Origin: AG25 sp035518815
Lineage (GTDB): Bacteria > Gemmatimonadota > Gemmatimonadetes > Gemmatimonadales > GWC2-71-9
NCBI GenBank assembly: GCA_035518815.1
Contig: DATIXG010000060.1
Location: forward strand, 1 to 64,000
Length of the DNA stretch: 64,000 nt
Reading direction: 5' to 3'
Shown here piece by piece: positions 17,304 to 25,530 of the stretch (position 1 is its first letter; each line of letters starts with the position of its first letter). The position numbers and the translations under genes are program-made. The notes under the pieces were generated by a model, which searched no databases, had not been told where the DNA came from, and was given only the letters and a program-made list of their open reading frames with translations.

Positions 17304-17340
17304 GGGATCGAGATTAACTGGCCGGGTCGCGTGGTGTAAA
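17304..17340 (-). promoter_or_regulatory. Leaderless promoter of the MoxR gene
   Basis: Minus strand TTTACA (17340-17335), an 18-base spacer and TAATCT (17316-17311), then seven bases to the ATG at 17303. No ribosome site is present, so the transcript would begin at or next to the start codon. Confidence 0.5.
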
Positions 17341-17408
17341 GAGCCTCGAGAGTTGCGCTTGGGGCGCGGAGGCGACCAGTTTTCGGTGGTCGAGCGCTCG
17401 AGGTAAGG

Positions 17409-18065
17409 ATGCTCTTCAGAATTGCTGTCGCCTTATCCGCGGCACTCGTGGTCGCTTCGCCGCGCCGGGGCAGCGCGCAAGTCAGACTCGAGATTGGTCC
17501 GGCCATCGGTGCATACAGGCCCGGTGGACCGGCGATCGAGGGTTGCAGCCTGAAGAGCAGCGCCTCGTGGCGATGTGGCGCGTCATCCGCCTCCTCCTAC
17601 ACGCAGACAGGCGCCGCCGCCGTTGGCGCCCGCATCACCGTGTCGCCCTGGGATCGGGGCGCCACCGCCGGCCGGCTGGCGTTCCAGGGCTCGTTCTCGT
17701 ACGTGCCGAGCCAGTATGTCAGCTCGGAAAGTCTGCCGGGTTTCGAGCCTATTGACGGCACGATCCTCGTGGCCGACTTGCGGGTTGCCGTGCGTATGGC
17801 TCTCGGGTCACCCGCCGTGTCCGGTCTCCTGATGGGTGGTCCCGCCTTGATCCACAGCGACTTGACGCACTCAACCTCAGTTGGAGGGGCCGTCGGTGGT
17901 GGAATTGACGTCCACCTCGGACGGGTGTTTGTCCTGCGAGCAGACGCGGTCGAATACCTCTACAGTTTGGACCTGGAGTCGGACTATTTGCGCTTCGCCG
18001 GGGGCGACAACTCGCGACACGATCTGGCCGTTTCCATCGCGATATCCGCGAGAACGGGTCGCTAG
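17409..18065 (+). CDS. Exported protein, possible outer-membrane beta-barrel
   Basis: A 218-residue protein with a signal peptide (cleavage near RRGSAQ). The rest is rich in alternating polar/hydrophobic segments and ends in strands such as HDLAVSIAISAR, as in small outer-membrane porin-like proteins. Two cysteines (CSLKSSASWRC) sit near residue 46-56. I do not recognise a family. A GAGGT site precedes the ATG. Its TAG is shared with the stop of the convergent GH38-like gene in a palindromic CTAG. Confidence 0.65.
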   Translation: MLFRIAVALSAALVVASPRRGSAQVRLEIGPAIGAYRPGGPAIEGCSLKSSASWRCGASSASSYTQTGAAAVGARITVSPWDRGATAGRLAFQGSFSYVPSQYVSSESLPGFEPIDGTILVADLRVAVRMALGSPAVSGLLMGGPALIHSDLTHSTSVGGAVGGGIDVHLGRVFVLRADAVEYLYSLDLESDYLRFAGGDNSRHDLAVSIAISARTGR

Positions 18066-21004
18066 GATCCCGACGAGGTGAATAACCGCGTCGCCCGCAG
18101 CCCCCACGCCGAAAGATCGATGTCCACATGCCGGTCGGCCGCCACCGGCAGTGTGTCGCTATTCCGCTCCACCAGGTCCGTGCGGCGCGCCTGGGTGAAG
18201 GCATAGGCGGCCGGCCACAGGCTCACCGAACGTGCGGTCCCCATCACGTCGAGCAGCTTCACGATCGCCCCGTCCCCGTCATCCGCCCGCTTGGCGGCGA
18301 CCACGAGCGCACCAGCGTCGGTCAATTTGAGCGCGCTGTCCTTGCTGATGAGCGGGCCCGGCGTCGCGTTCGAGAACGCGGCGCTTACACGTAGCGGGTC
18401 GGCCGCCGCCGACCCCCGCCGCACCGGCTCCGCCACGTCAACTTCCCCCAGGGCCAGCAAAGAGATCCGAAAGCGACAGCGGTACTCCCCGCCCTGATCG
18501 GCTGCGAAGTTCTTCGACCAGTAGTTGTTCATCACGTAGGCGAACAGCGTCCCGTCCGGCTCGGTCTTCCGGCGCCACGTCCCGCGGCACACGTCGCCGA
18601 GAGTGAAGAGCGGCGTGTCGGGCCCGCTCCACACCACGCCACTGCCCGCCTCGCGCAACCACACCCAATGCGTGTGACAATACCAGTCGCGACAGCTGCC
18701 GGGTTGCTGGTCCTTCTCCACCGTCATGCGGCCGAGCGGGACTTCGACTTCGACGGCGGGTTTGGTCAGGGCGAAGGGAAACGCGATGTACAGCGCTTCC
18801 TTCTCGCGCGTGGGAGTCTTGGCCAGGTGGGTCTCGATATCGATCCACGGCAGTTCGTCGTACAGCGTCACGGTGGAGGTGAGCCCGGGGAATCCAGCCA
18901 GCGTATGTGTGGCGATGAGTCGCACACCGATCCCGGGCAGCCTCAGGCGCCGCGCGGACGCGAGCTTGCTCGGGGTGATCGTCAGGTCGGGCGCCTTTGC
19001 GAGGTCCGTGCCCGCCGGGTCGGTCCAGAGGCCCGAATTCGCGCCGCCGCTGACGTACAGCAGTCGGTTCAGTCCCCCCCACCGCTTCGGATTCACGCGC
19101 TCTTTCCCGTCGGGTCCCATGAGTGAGCGAATCGCCCCACTCTCAGGATCGAGCGCGACCCGAAAGCCACCCGCCGTGGCCTCCAACGTCTCACCTTCAT
19201 TGGCGGGCGGGGCGGGCGGGCGCTCCGCCTCTGTGAGGCGCAGGTAGCCGAGTCCGGGCACGTCTCGCGCGACCACCAGGGCGGACCCGTCGGGCATATC
19301 CACGGCGGGCAGGTCGCCATTGGGCGCCGTGAAGCGCTTCCCCGCGCCCGCGGGGACGATCGCTACGTCGCTGCGCGACCAGGTCGAAGCGTTGAACACG
19401 ATCCGCGCCGTGCCCACGTCCGTACTCCTCCCAATGCGCACCATGCCGTCCATCAGCTGCTGATCGACGGCGGCGGCCGCACCGTCCAGGTACCGCCGCT
19501 TGTATTGCCACTGGAGCACGGTGTCGCGCCCATCGGGGTCGGTGACGCTCGAGTCCGCCCCCCACGTGTGCTCGGCGAACAAGAGCAGGTCGCGCCACGC
19601 CGCGCGCCGCTCGGCCGCCCGCGCGCCACCATCGCGCGCCCCGGTGCGGTCGTCCCACAGCGCGAGCAGCTCGGCCGCCCGCGCGGCCAGCTGAGTCGAG
19701 CGGAACCACGCGAGCTCCGCCGCGCGCGACGCGGCGCCGTCCTCCCAATAGAGTCCGGTGTCACCCCGGCGCACCGGCAGCGTGCGACCGTGACGCCGCT
19801 CGACCTCTCGAAAGAAATCCTCCGCGCGCGCCTGCACGATCACGGGGTACGCGTAGCGGCGGCTGAATTCCTCCGCGTTGTCCACCAGCCGCTGGTCCAT
19901 GAGCGTGTTCGAGCCCACGGCGCCGTAGAGCAGGGCCATGTCCCAGGGATAGGCCGGCGAGAGGAACACAGGACTCATCAGCCAGTCGGACAGGCGCCTG
20001 GCCATGGCGTCGGTGTCGCGATCGAACCCGAGACGCAGCGCGTCCGCCCCGCGGTAACTCCGCCAGTGGAGCACCCGGCTGCCATCGGGTCCCTCCCACC
20101 AGTAGAGCTGCGGATAGCTCGTCCACTCGCCTGTGAGGCCGTAGCGGGACCCGTCTCCAGCGGCGAGGAGCGGCACGGCGCGCTCCGGGTCAACGGCCGT
20201 GGCGAGGTACCGCACGCCGCTGGCCGCGAGAATCATGGGGAACGTCAGAGGTTGTCCGGGCACGCCGGTCACCTGGGCCGTCGTGAACGCGAGTCCGCGC
20301 TCGCGCGCGAGCAGCCCCGCGGGCCAGATCATGCGCGCGCCGGTCTCGTGATCCAGCAAGCCGGTGAGCAGGTTCGCGAATGTCGCCTGGAACCCGAGAT
20401 TGCCCGCTCGGATGGCTTGCACGAGCGCGTCATCGGCCGGGCCGGAGCGGTTTTCCAGGTAGGAGATGATCTGATAGGCGCACTCAGCGTTCCAGCGCGC
20501 GGCGGGATGCGCGCCGAGGCGCGCGAGGGCGGCGTCCAGGTTCTCGCGGTGGATCTCGAGGGCCCGCTCCTGGAGGTCCGACCCGCCGACATCGGTGGCG
20601 CTCGAGGCGAGCCAATACAGCGTCCAGCGGCGGGGGGGCGTGAGGCGGATGCGTTGTTTGGCGACGCGCTGTTTGCCGACCTCGATCTCGAAGTCGAACG
20701 CCGCCGCCTCGGGGAGCGGCACCCAGAGTTCGCCCATCAAGGCCGCGCCCCCACCCGCGGGCAACAGTCCGGCCGAGCCTACCAGCGTGCCGTGGCGATC
20801 GAGCACGCGCGCGCGGGCAGCGGGCGCGTTGAGCCCGATGACGGCGACGCGGACGAGGTTGTTGCGGCCCCCGGGTTGCTGAAACAGTGGCGTGGTGCGC
20901 GCGTCAATGGTGGGAACGCCACGCGGCAGGCGGTGCAGAGCGAAACCTCCCGCCGCGGCGAGCTGCCCGACAAACTGCCGTCGTGTCCGGTCGTGCGTTG
21001 CCGT
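18062..21004 (-). CDS. GH38-like alpha-mannosidase-fold protein with Tat signal, probably catalytically degenerate
   Basis: About 980 residues. The fold matches glycoside hydrolase family 38: an N-terminal (alpha/beta) barrel (SDLQERALEIHRENLD, FANLLTGLLDHETG), a helical middle (FFREVERRHGRTLPVRRGD, EHTWGADSS) and C-terminal beta domains. A twin-arginine signal (TRRQFVGQ) lies upstream of the first GTG (20806). No ATG/GTG/TTG precedes it; an ACG at 21004 sits seven bases after AAGGA and is my tentative start. The Zn-binding HxHxD near residue 120 reads SSATD, and the expected nucleophile aspartate before VPG is glycine (TGVPG), so it may not hydrolyse mannosides. Confidence 0.72.
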   Translation of the reverse strand, partial: TATHDRTRRQFVGQLAAAGGFALHRLPRGVPTIDARTTPLFQQPGGRNNLVRVAVIGLNAPAARARVLDRHGTLVGSAGLLPAGGGAALMGELWVPLPEAAAFDFEIEVGKQRVAKQRIRLTPPRRWTLYWLASSATDVGGSDLQERALEIHRENLDAALARLGAHPAARWNAECAYQIISYLENRSGPADDALVQAIRAGNLGFQATFANLLTGLLDHETGARMIWPAGLLARERGLAFTTAQVTGVPGQPLTFPMILAASGVRYLATAVDPERAVPLLAAGDGSRYGLTGEWTSYPQLYWWEGPDGSRVLHWRSYRGADALRLGFDRDTDAMARRLSDWLMSPVFLSPAYPWDMALLYGAVGSNTLMDQRLVDNAEEFSRRYAYPVIVQARAEDFFREVERRHGRTLPVRRGDTGLYWEDGAASRAAELAWFRSTQLAARAAELLALWDDRTGARDGGARAAERRAAWRDLLLFAEHTWGADSSVTDPDGRDTVLQWQYKRRYLDGAAAAVDQQLMDGMVRIGRSTDVGTARIVFNASTWSRSDVAIVPAGAGKRFTAPNGDLPAVDMPDGSALVVARDVPGLGYLRLTEAERPPAPPANEGETLEATAGGFRVALDPESGAIRSLMGPDGKERVNPKRWGGLNRLLYVSGGANSGLWTDPAGTDLAKAPDLTITPSKLASARRLRLPGIGVRLIATHTLAGFPGLTSTVTLYDELPWIDIETHLAKTPTREKEALYIAFPFALTKPAVEVEVPLGRMTVEKDQQPGSCRDWYCHTHWVWLREAGSGVVWSGPDTPLFTLGDVCRGTWRRKTEPDGTLFAYVMNNYWSKNFAADQGGEYRCRFRISLLALGEVDVAEPVRRGSAAADPLRVSAAFSNATPGPLISKDSALKLTDAGALVVAAKRADDGDGAIVKLLDVMGTARSVSLWPAAYAFTQARRTDLVERNSDTLPVAADRHVDIDLSAWGLRATRLFTSSGS

Positions 21005-21067
21005 GCGGTCGTCCTTGCGCGTGGCGTCTCTCGGCTCCGCGGGAATATAGCCCGCCCTGGTCGATCC

Positions 21068-21095
21068 TTGACTCGCTCGGCGTGCCGGCTAGGTT
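21068..21095 (+). promoter_or_regulatory. Sigma-70-type promoter of the Met/His lipoprotein gene
   Basis: TTGACT (21068-21073), 16 bases, TAGGTT (21090-21095). The leader would be about 45 bases and contains a GAGGAG ribosome site before the ATG at 21147. Confidence 0.45.
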
Positions 21096-21146
21096 TCGCG
21101 CCGCGACACCTCCGCTGTGCCGTTCACACTTCCACGAGGAGCATGT

Positions 21147-21320
21147 ATGAAGCGCATCGCATTCGTCGTCGCCGTCCTGGCCATCGGCGCGTGTTCGAAA
21201 GGGGAGAAGGCGGCTTCTACCCCGGCGGCTTCCACCCCGGCAGCCGAATCGTCCAGCTCGATGATGATGATGAGCGACTCGACGCATCACATGATGGGCG
21301 ATACCACGAAGCCGAAGTAG
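21147..21320 (+). CDS. Small Met/His-rich lipoprotein
   Basis: A 57-residue protein: lipoprotein signal (VVAVLAIGACSKG), two copies of a STPAA repeat, then a Ser run, MMMM, and STHHMMGDTTKPK. The Met/His cluster on a flexible tether could bind Cu(I) or Ag(I), but no family is known to me. A good ribosome site (CGAGGAG) precedes the ATG at 21147; an upstream in-frame ATG gives no signal peptide. Confidence 0.65.
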   Translation: MKRIAFVVAVLAIGACSKGEKAASTPAASTPAAESSSSMMMMSDSTHHMMGDTTKPK

Positions 21321-21335
21321 AGCCGGTCGGGCCGC

Positions 21336-22367
21336 TCAGGCGGGCGCGGTGAACGGCACCGCGAAGGGCAATGCGACGACGCGGGCGTCGCGCCCTGCCG
21401 CGCGGACCACCGCCCCCGGCGTCACCTCGCGCCGCAGCATCGCGAGGCCGATCCACCGCCCTCCCCCCGCGACCCGGGGCTCGGGCACCCACGCCACACT
21501 CGTCACCCGGCCCACGTCGCGATCCTGTTGCATCACGTCGTTCAGCTCGGGTACGGGGTCGGCGTCGAACAACAGGCCGCGCAGCTGGCGGTTCACGTGC
21601 CCGCGGAAATGCAGGCGCGCGACCGTTTCCTGGCCCGTGTAGCACCCCTTGGTGTAGGACAGCCCCGCCAGCTCATCGAAGCGCACTTCCTGGGGAATCG
21701 TCTTGTCATCGACCTCGGCACCGAGCCGCGGCCAGCCCGCGAGTACGCGGGCGCATTCCAGCGCGGCGTCATCAGCAGCCAGCGCGCCGGCGGCGAGGCA
21801 GCGTTGTTGCACCGCGTCGGCCGCCGCGACCGGAACCGTGATCTGCAGCGCGAAGGGAGCACCGTCGGCGGTGCGCGCGATTTCGCAGGCGGCTCCGCCC
21901 ACCTCGGCCGACACGACGTGCCCGGGGTCGGGTAGCGGCAACCCCGCGACCTGCGCCTGCCCAAGGGACTGAGGCCCGGCGAGCCGGAGCACGCGAACGT
22001 CGCTCGTGCGCTCGCTCGTGCGCGCCAGCCGCGGCGGGATCGAGCGTGTGAAGATCGCGAGCGCGGACTCCCGGCCCTCGGCGGGCACGGTGAGCGTGAT
22101 CGCCCCCGCTGTGGGGCGCGCCGCCCATCCATCCACCACGATCATTCCCTTCGGTGTGAGCAGAGCGCCGAATACGAAGGCGCCGTCGCCCGGCTTGTCG
22201 ACGTCGTTCGTCAGGAGTCCCTGCATGGCCGTGACGGCGCCCGGGCCCGCGAGTGCGAGGACCGCGACGTGGGCGGGTGCCAGGACCGCCCCCGTCTGGA
22301 GCGCGGCGAACACCTGTGGTGTCACCTCGCCGCGGTCCAGCCGCCGCCTACCCGGTGCGTCGCTCAC
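21336..22367 (-). CDS. ygfZ: YgfZ/GcvT-fold tetrahydrofolate-dependent Fe-S maturation protein
   Basis: A 343-residue protein of the YgfZ/COG0354 group, related to the aminomethyltransferase GcvT. The signature KGCYTGQETVAR (about residues 243-254) carries the conserved cysteine. YgfZ uses folate to help repair or assemble certain iron-sulfur enzymes. The GTG start overlaps the HAD stop by four bases, and it ends the glc operon whose GlcF subunit carries two 4Fe-4S clusters, a sensible functional link. Confidence 0.88.
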   Translation of the reverse strand: MSDAPGRRRLDRGEVTPQVFAALQTGAVLAPAHVAVLALAGPGAVTAMQGLLTNDVDKPGDGAFVFGALLTPKGMIVVDGWAARPTAGAITLTVPAEGRESALAIFTRSIPPRLARTSERTSDVRVLRLAGPQSLGQAQVAGLPLPDPGHVVSAEVGGAACEIARTADGAPFALQITVPVAAADAVQQRCLAAGALAADDAALECARVLAGWPRLGAEVDDKTIPQEVRFDELAGLSYTKGCYTGQETVARLHFRGHVNRQLRGLLFDADPVPELNDVMQQDRDVGRVTSVAWVPEPRVAGGGRWIGLAMLRREVTPGAVVRAAGRDARVVALPFAVPFTAPA

Positions 22368-23050
22368 TGCCAGCGCTCCGGAAGCAGCTCGCCCGGATCG
22401 TGGCCGGCAAACGAGCGCCACACGGCGTCCGCCTCGACCAGCGACTCAGGCGCCAGGTTCGTGGCCAGCATGACACACCGCATGCCGGCGGCTCGCGCGG
22501 CGGCGAGCCCGGGCAGGGAGTCCTCGATCGCGACGCAGGCCGCGCGCGCGAGCGGGCGTCGGCCGGCGAGCGCCGCGTGGGCAGCCAGGTAGCCCTCGGG
22601 ATCAGGCTTGCCTGACGCCACGTCGTCCGCGGCCACGATGACCTCGAAGTGCCTTCGCAGGTCCGCCACCTCGAGCACGTGCTCGATCTCGTGCCGCAAC
22701 GCGCCCGACACGACGCCGAGGCGGAACCGATCGGCGGCGCGCGCCACGAACTCCCGGGCGCCGGGCACGAGGGTCAGCGAACGCTCGATGCGCTCCCCGT
22801 AGCGCCGCGACTTCTCGGCTACGAGCCCGTCCAGCCCCTCGGGCTCGAGCGGCCGCCCCGCCTGCCGAAACGCGATCACGAACGACATCCGGTCGTTCCA
22901 GCCCAGATAGTCGGCGTAGTACTGGTCGCGCGTCAACGGAATGCCGTGCTCGGCGAGGAGCGACTCGAGCGTCGCACGATGGTGCTCTTCGTCGTCCACG
23001 ATGACCCCGTTGAAATCGAACAGCAGGGCGACGTCGTGCCCGTCACGCAT
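22364..23050 (-). CDS. HAD-superfamily protein with Asn in motif I
   Basis: A 228-residue HAD subfamily IA protein with cap domain. Motif I reads DFNGVIVDD, with Asn at the usual general acid/base Asp; motif II is VVSGA, motif III lies in GKPDPEGYL and motif IV in AIEDSLPGLAAA. The overall pattern resembles beta-phosphoglucomutase and phosphoglycolate phosphatase relatives. A phosphoglycolate phosphatase beside glycolate oxidase would make sense, but the Asn raises doubt about normal phosphatase activity. ATG overlaps the glcF stop by eight bases. Confidence 0.82.
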   Translation of the reverse strand: MRDGHDVALLFDFNGVIVDDEEHHRATLESLLAEHGIPLTRDQYYADYLGWNDRMSFVIAFRQAGRPLEPEGLDGLVAEKSRRYGERIERSLTLVPGAREFVARAADRFRLGVVSGALRHEIEHVLEVADLRRHFEVIVAADDVASGKPDPEGYLAAHAALAGRRPLARAACVAIEDSLPGLAAARAAGMRCVMLATNLAPESLVEADAVWRSFAGHDPGELLPERWQ

Positions 23051-24317
23051 AGAGGCCGGCCGCCCGGTAGGAATCGTCGAGGAGCTCGACGGGATGGCGC
23101 ACCGACGCCGCGAGACCGGCCGCCCGCAGGCCCGCGCCGAGCTGCATGAGGCAGCCGGGATTGCCCGTCGCCACGATCGCGGGCGCGGCTTCCCGCAGGG
23201 AGGCAAGCTTGGGTCCGAGCACCGCGCGGGACATCTCGGGCTCGAGCAGCGAGTAGATGCCCGCGCTGCCGCAGCATTGCGCGGCGTCGGGCGTGCTCAC
23301 GAGCTGCATCACCGGGATCGCCTTGAACAGGGCGAGCGGCGGGTCCGCGATCCGCTGGGCGTGGAGCAGGTGGCACGGGGGGTCGTATGCCACGCGGCGG
23401 TCCACCGGCGCGCCGGGCACCGGCCCCCGCTCCGCCAACAGCTCCGTCACGTCGCGCACCCGTTTGCCGAACCGCCCGCCGTCGTCCAACAGGTGGGCGT
23501 ACTCCTTGAGCAGCGCCCCGCACCCCGCGCTGTTCACCACGATCGGCTCGGTTCCGTCGCCAAACGCCTTCGCATTCCGGCGGGCCAGCGCCGCCGCGGG
23601 GGCGTGCAGCCCGGCGTGCACGTGCAGCGCGCCGCAGCATGCCTGGTCGGCAACTTCCCGGACGTCGTATCCGTTGACCTGGAGCGTGCGGATCGTGGCG
23701 TCATGAACGTGGGAGAACAGGCCATCCATGATGCAGCCGCGGAAAAGCAGGACGGTCAAGGACGGGCGAGGGCGGGCAAGGGCGGTCGAGGCCGACCGGT
23801 TCGGACCGTCCTTGCCCGTCTTCGACCGTCCCCGACCGTCCCTTGTCGCCGCCAGCATCCCCATCGCAAACCCGAACCGACCCCATCCGGCCAACAGGCG
23901 CGGCACACCCGTCCAGCGGAGCATGCGCGCCAGACCGTACACGAAGCGTGACAGGCCAGGCGTGGTGAACGCCGCGAGCGCGAGACGAGCGGTCCATGGG
24001 AGGCGGCGGGTGCGCGCGAGCATGGCGCGGGCCTCCTCGAGGCCGTGGCCATAGCCGACGCCCGACGGACAGACGGGTTCGCAGGCGCGGCAGCCGAGGC
24101 AGCGGTCGAGGTGGGTCTGGACGAACGGGTCGCTCGGGGACAGCTCGCCACGCTCGAGCCCGCGCATCAGCTCGATGCGGCCGCGCGGGCTGTCGGCCTC
24201 GTCACCGGTCGCGAGAAAGGTGGGACAGGCCTGCAGACAGAAGCCACAGTGGACGCACGTGTCCAGCGCGGCGAACCCGCCGCGCGCTCGCGCCTCCGGG
24301 GAAGTCTCAGCCTGCAC
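23043..24317 (-). CDS. glcF: Glycolate oxidase iron-sulfur subunit GlcF
   Basis: A 424-residue subunit with two 4Fe-4S motifs, CVHCGFCLQACP (about 21-32) and CLGCRACEPVCP (about 73-84), followed by two CCG-type heterodisulfide-reductase-like domains (QACCGALHVHAG, AQCCGSAGIYSL). With GlcD and GlcE it oxidises glycolate to glyoxylate and passes electrons to the quinone pool. Residues about 159-190 are a Lys/Arg/Ser/Pro-rich stretch encoded by a palindromic repeat inserted in frame. The start overlaps the glcE stop by 11 bases. Confidence 0.92.
   Translation of the reverse strand: MQAETSPEARARGGFAALDTCVHCGFCLQACPTFLATGDEADSPRGRIELMRGLERGELSPSDPFVQTHLDRCLGCRACEPVCPSGVGYGHGLEEARAMLARTRRLPWTARLALAAFTTPGLSRFVYGLARMLRWTGVPRLLAGWGRFGFAMGMLAATRDGRGRSKTGKDGPNRSASTALARPRPSLTVLLFRGCIMDGLFSHVHDATIRTLQVNGYDVREVADQACCGALHVHAGLHAPAAALARRNAKAFGDGTEPIVVNSAGCGALLKEYAHLLDDGGRFGKRVRDVTELLAERGPVPGAPVDRRVAYDPPCHLLHAQRIADPPLALFKAIPVMQLVSTPDAAQCCGSAGIYSLLEPEMSRAVLGPKLASLREAAPAIVATGNPGCLMQLGAGLRAAGLAASVRHPVELLDDSYRAAGLYA
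23750..23842. repeat. Palindromic decamer repeat inside glcF
   Basis: Left arm 23750-23787 consists of GACGGTCAAG, GACGGGCGAG, GGCGGGCAAG, GGCGGTCGAG; right arm 23804-23842 is its imperfect complement; the loop is 16 bases. The design (10-bp units, inverted) matches the element at 15.7 kb. The reading frame of glcF passes through the whole element without a stop. Confidence 0.8.
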
Positions 24318-25530
24318 GATCGTCGCTGTCCGCCGCGACCGCCAGCGCGTTGCCCGGGTCGAACGTGTGACGCAGTCCGGCCACGAGGGGTCCCACGCCC
24401 TCGCGGTACGCGCCGAAGTGCCCCACGGCCCGTCGCAGCGCCCACGGCGCGCGCTCGAGGGTGAGGGGCACTTCCAGTGCGGCCAGCGCGCGGCGCAAAT
24501 GGCGCAGCCGCTCGACCGACGCGTCGCCAGCCCAGCGCAGCGTCCCCACGCCGGGGCTCGCCGATACCCACTCGTCGCCCACCTGGTGCTGGATCAGGTC
24601 GAGCAGCTCGTCGCTTGAATCCGGGAGCCCGCCGATCCGGAATGTGACCGGGCGCGTCGCGAACGCTTCGGCGGCGCGCATCCAGAACGCATGCGCTTCC
24701 TCGGCGCGCAGCGGGGCGAGCAGGCCCCCCGTCGCCGCCCGCAGGCCGGCTTCTTCGGCGGCGACGAGCGGCGCCGACCCGGCGAGCCGCACCGCCAGCG
24801 CCCAGCGCGCCCGCCGGGCGAGCGAGGGGGACACGAGCTCGAGCGCGGCGAGCGACAGGCCGGCCGCGGTGATGTCGTCCGCGACGCGCGACAGGTCCTC
24901 GCGCGATCCCTCGAGCAGGAGCGTCTGATCGACCCGGGGCAGGGCGCGCAGGCGCAGGTGCACGAGCACGATCACGCCGAATGCGCCGAACCCGCCTGCT
25001 TGGAGTCTGGTCAGGTCGTAGCCGGCCACGTTCTTCATGACGCGCCCGCCGCTCTGAATCAGGCGGCCGTCCCCCGTCACGAACGTGACGCCGAGGAGGT
25101 GGTCGCGCACCGGTCCGAAGCCGTGACGGAGCGGGCCGGCGGTGGCCGTCGCCACGACCGAGCCGAGCGATCGGCCCGCGAGCCCCGGCGGGTCGAGCGC
25201 GAGCCACGCGCCGTGGTCGGCGAGCTGCTGGCGCAGCAGATCGAAGCCGATCCCCGCTTCGGCGGTGGCCGTCAGGTCCTGCGGCTGGATGGACGGGATG
25301 TGGTCGAGCCGGCGCGTGGTCAGCGCGAGATCGGCCTGGGCGTCGCTCGGCATCCACGTGCCCGATCCTTCGAGACGGACGCGCCACCCTTCGGCGCGCG
25401 CGGTCCCGAGCAGGAGCGCGATGGCGTCCGGAGAGCCGGGGGCCACGCGCGGCACGCCGTCCGGTGCTCCCGAGTCCTCGAGCACGGCATCGCGACCGAG
25501 CAGCGCCCGGACCCGCTCGACCAGGCTCAT
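24307..25530 (-). CDS. glcE: Glycolate oxidase FAD-binding subunit GlcE
   Basis: A 407-residue FAD_binding_4 (PCMH-type) protein. The first lobe contains VRLEGSGTWMPSD and the second SLGSVVATATAGPLRHGFG and GGRVMKNVAGYDLTRL, matching GlcE, with a C-terminal ATFDPGN-like HTFDPGNALAV. It forms glycolate dehydrogenase with GlcD and GlcF. ATG overlaps the glcD stop as ATGA. Confidence 0.92.
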   Translation of the reverse strand: MSLVERVRALLGRDAVLEDSGAPDGVPRVAPGSPDAIALLLGTARAEGWRVRLEGSGTWMPSDAQADLALTTRRLDHIPSIQPQDLTATAEAGIGFDLLRQQLADHGAWLALDPPGLAGRSLGSVVATATAGPLRHGFGPVRDHLLGVTFVTGDGRLIQSGGRVMKNVAGYDLTRLQAGGFGAFGVIVLVHLRLRALPRVDQTLLLEGSREDLSRVADDITAAGLSLAALELVSPSLARRARWALAVRLAGSAPLVAAEEAGLRAATGGLLAPLRAEEAHAFWMRAAEAFATRPVTFRIGGLPDSSDELLDLIQHQVGDEWVSASPGVGTLRWAGDASVERLRHLRRALAALEVPLTLERAPWALRRAVGHFGAYREGVGPLVAGLRHTFDPGNALAVAADSDDRAG

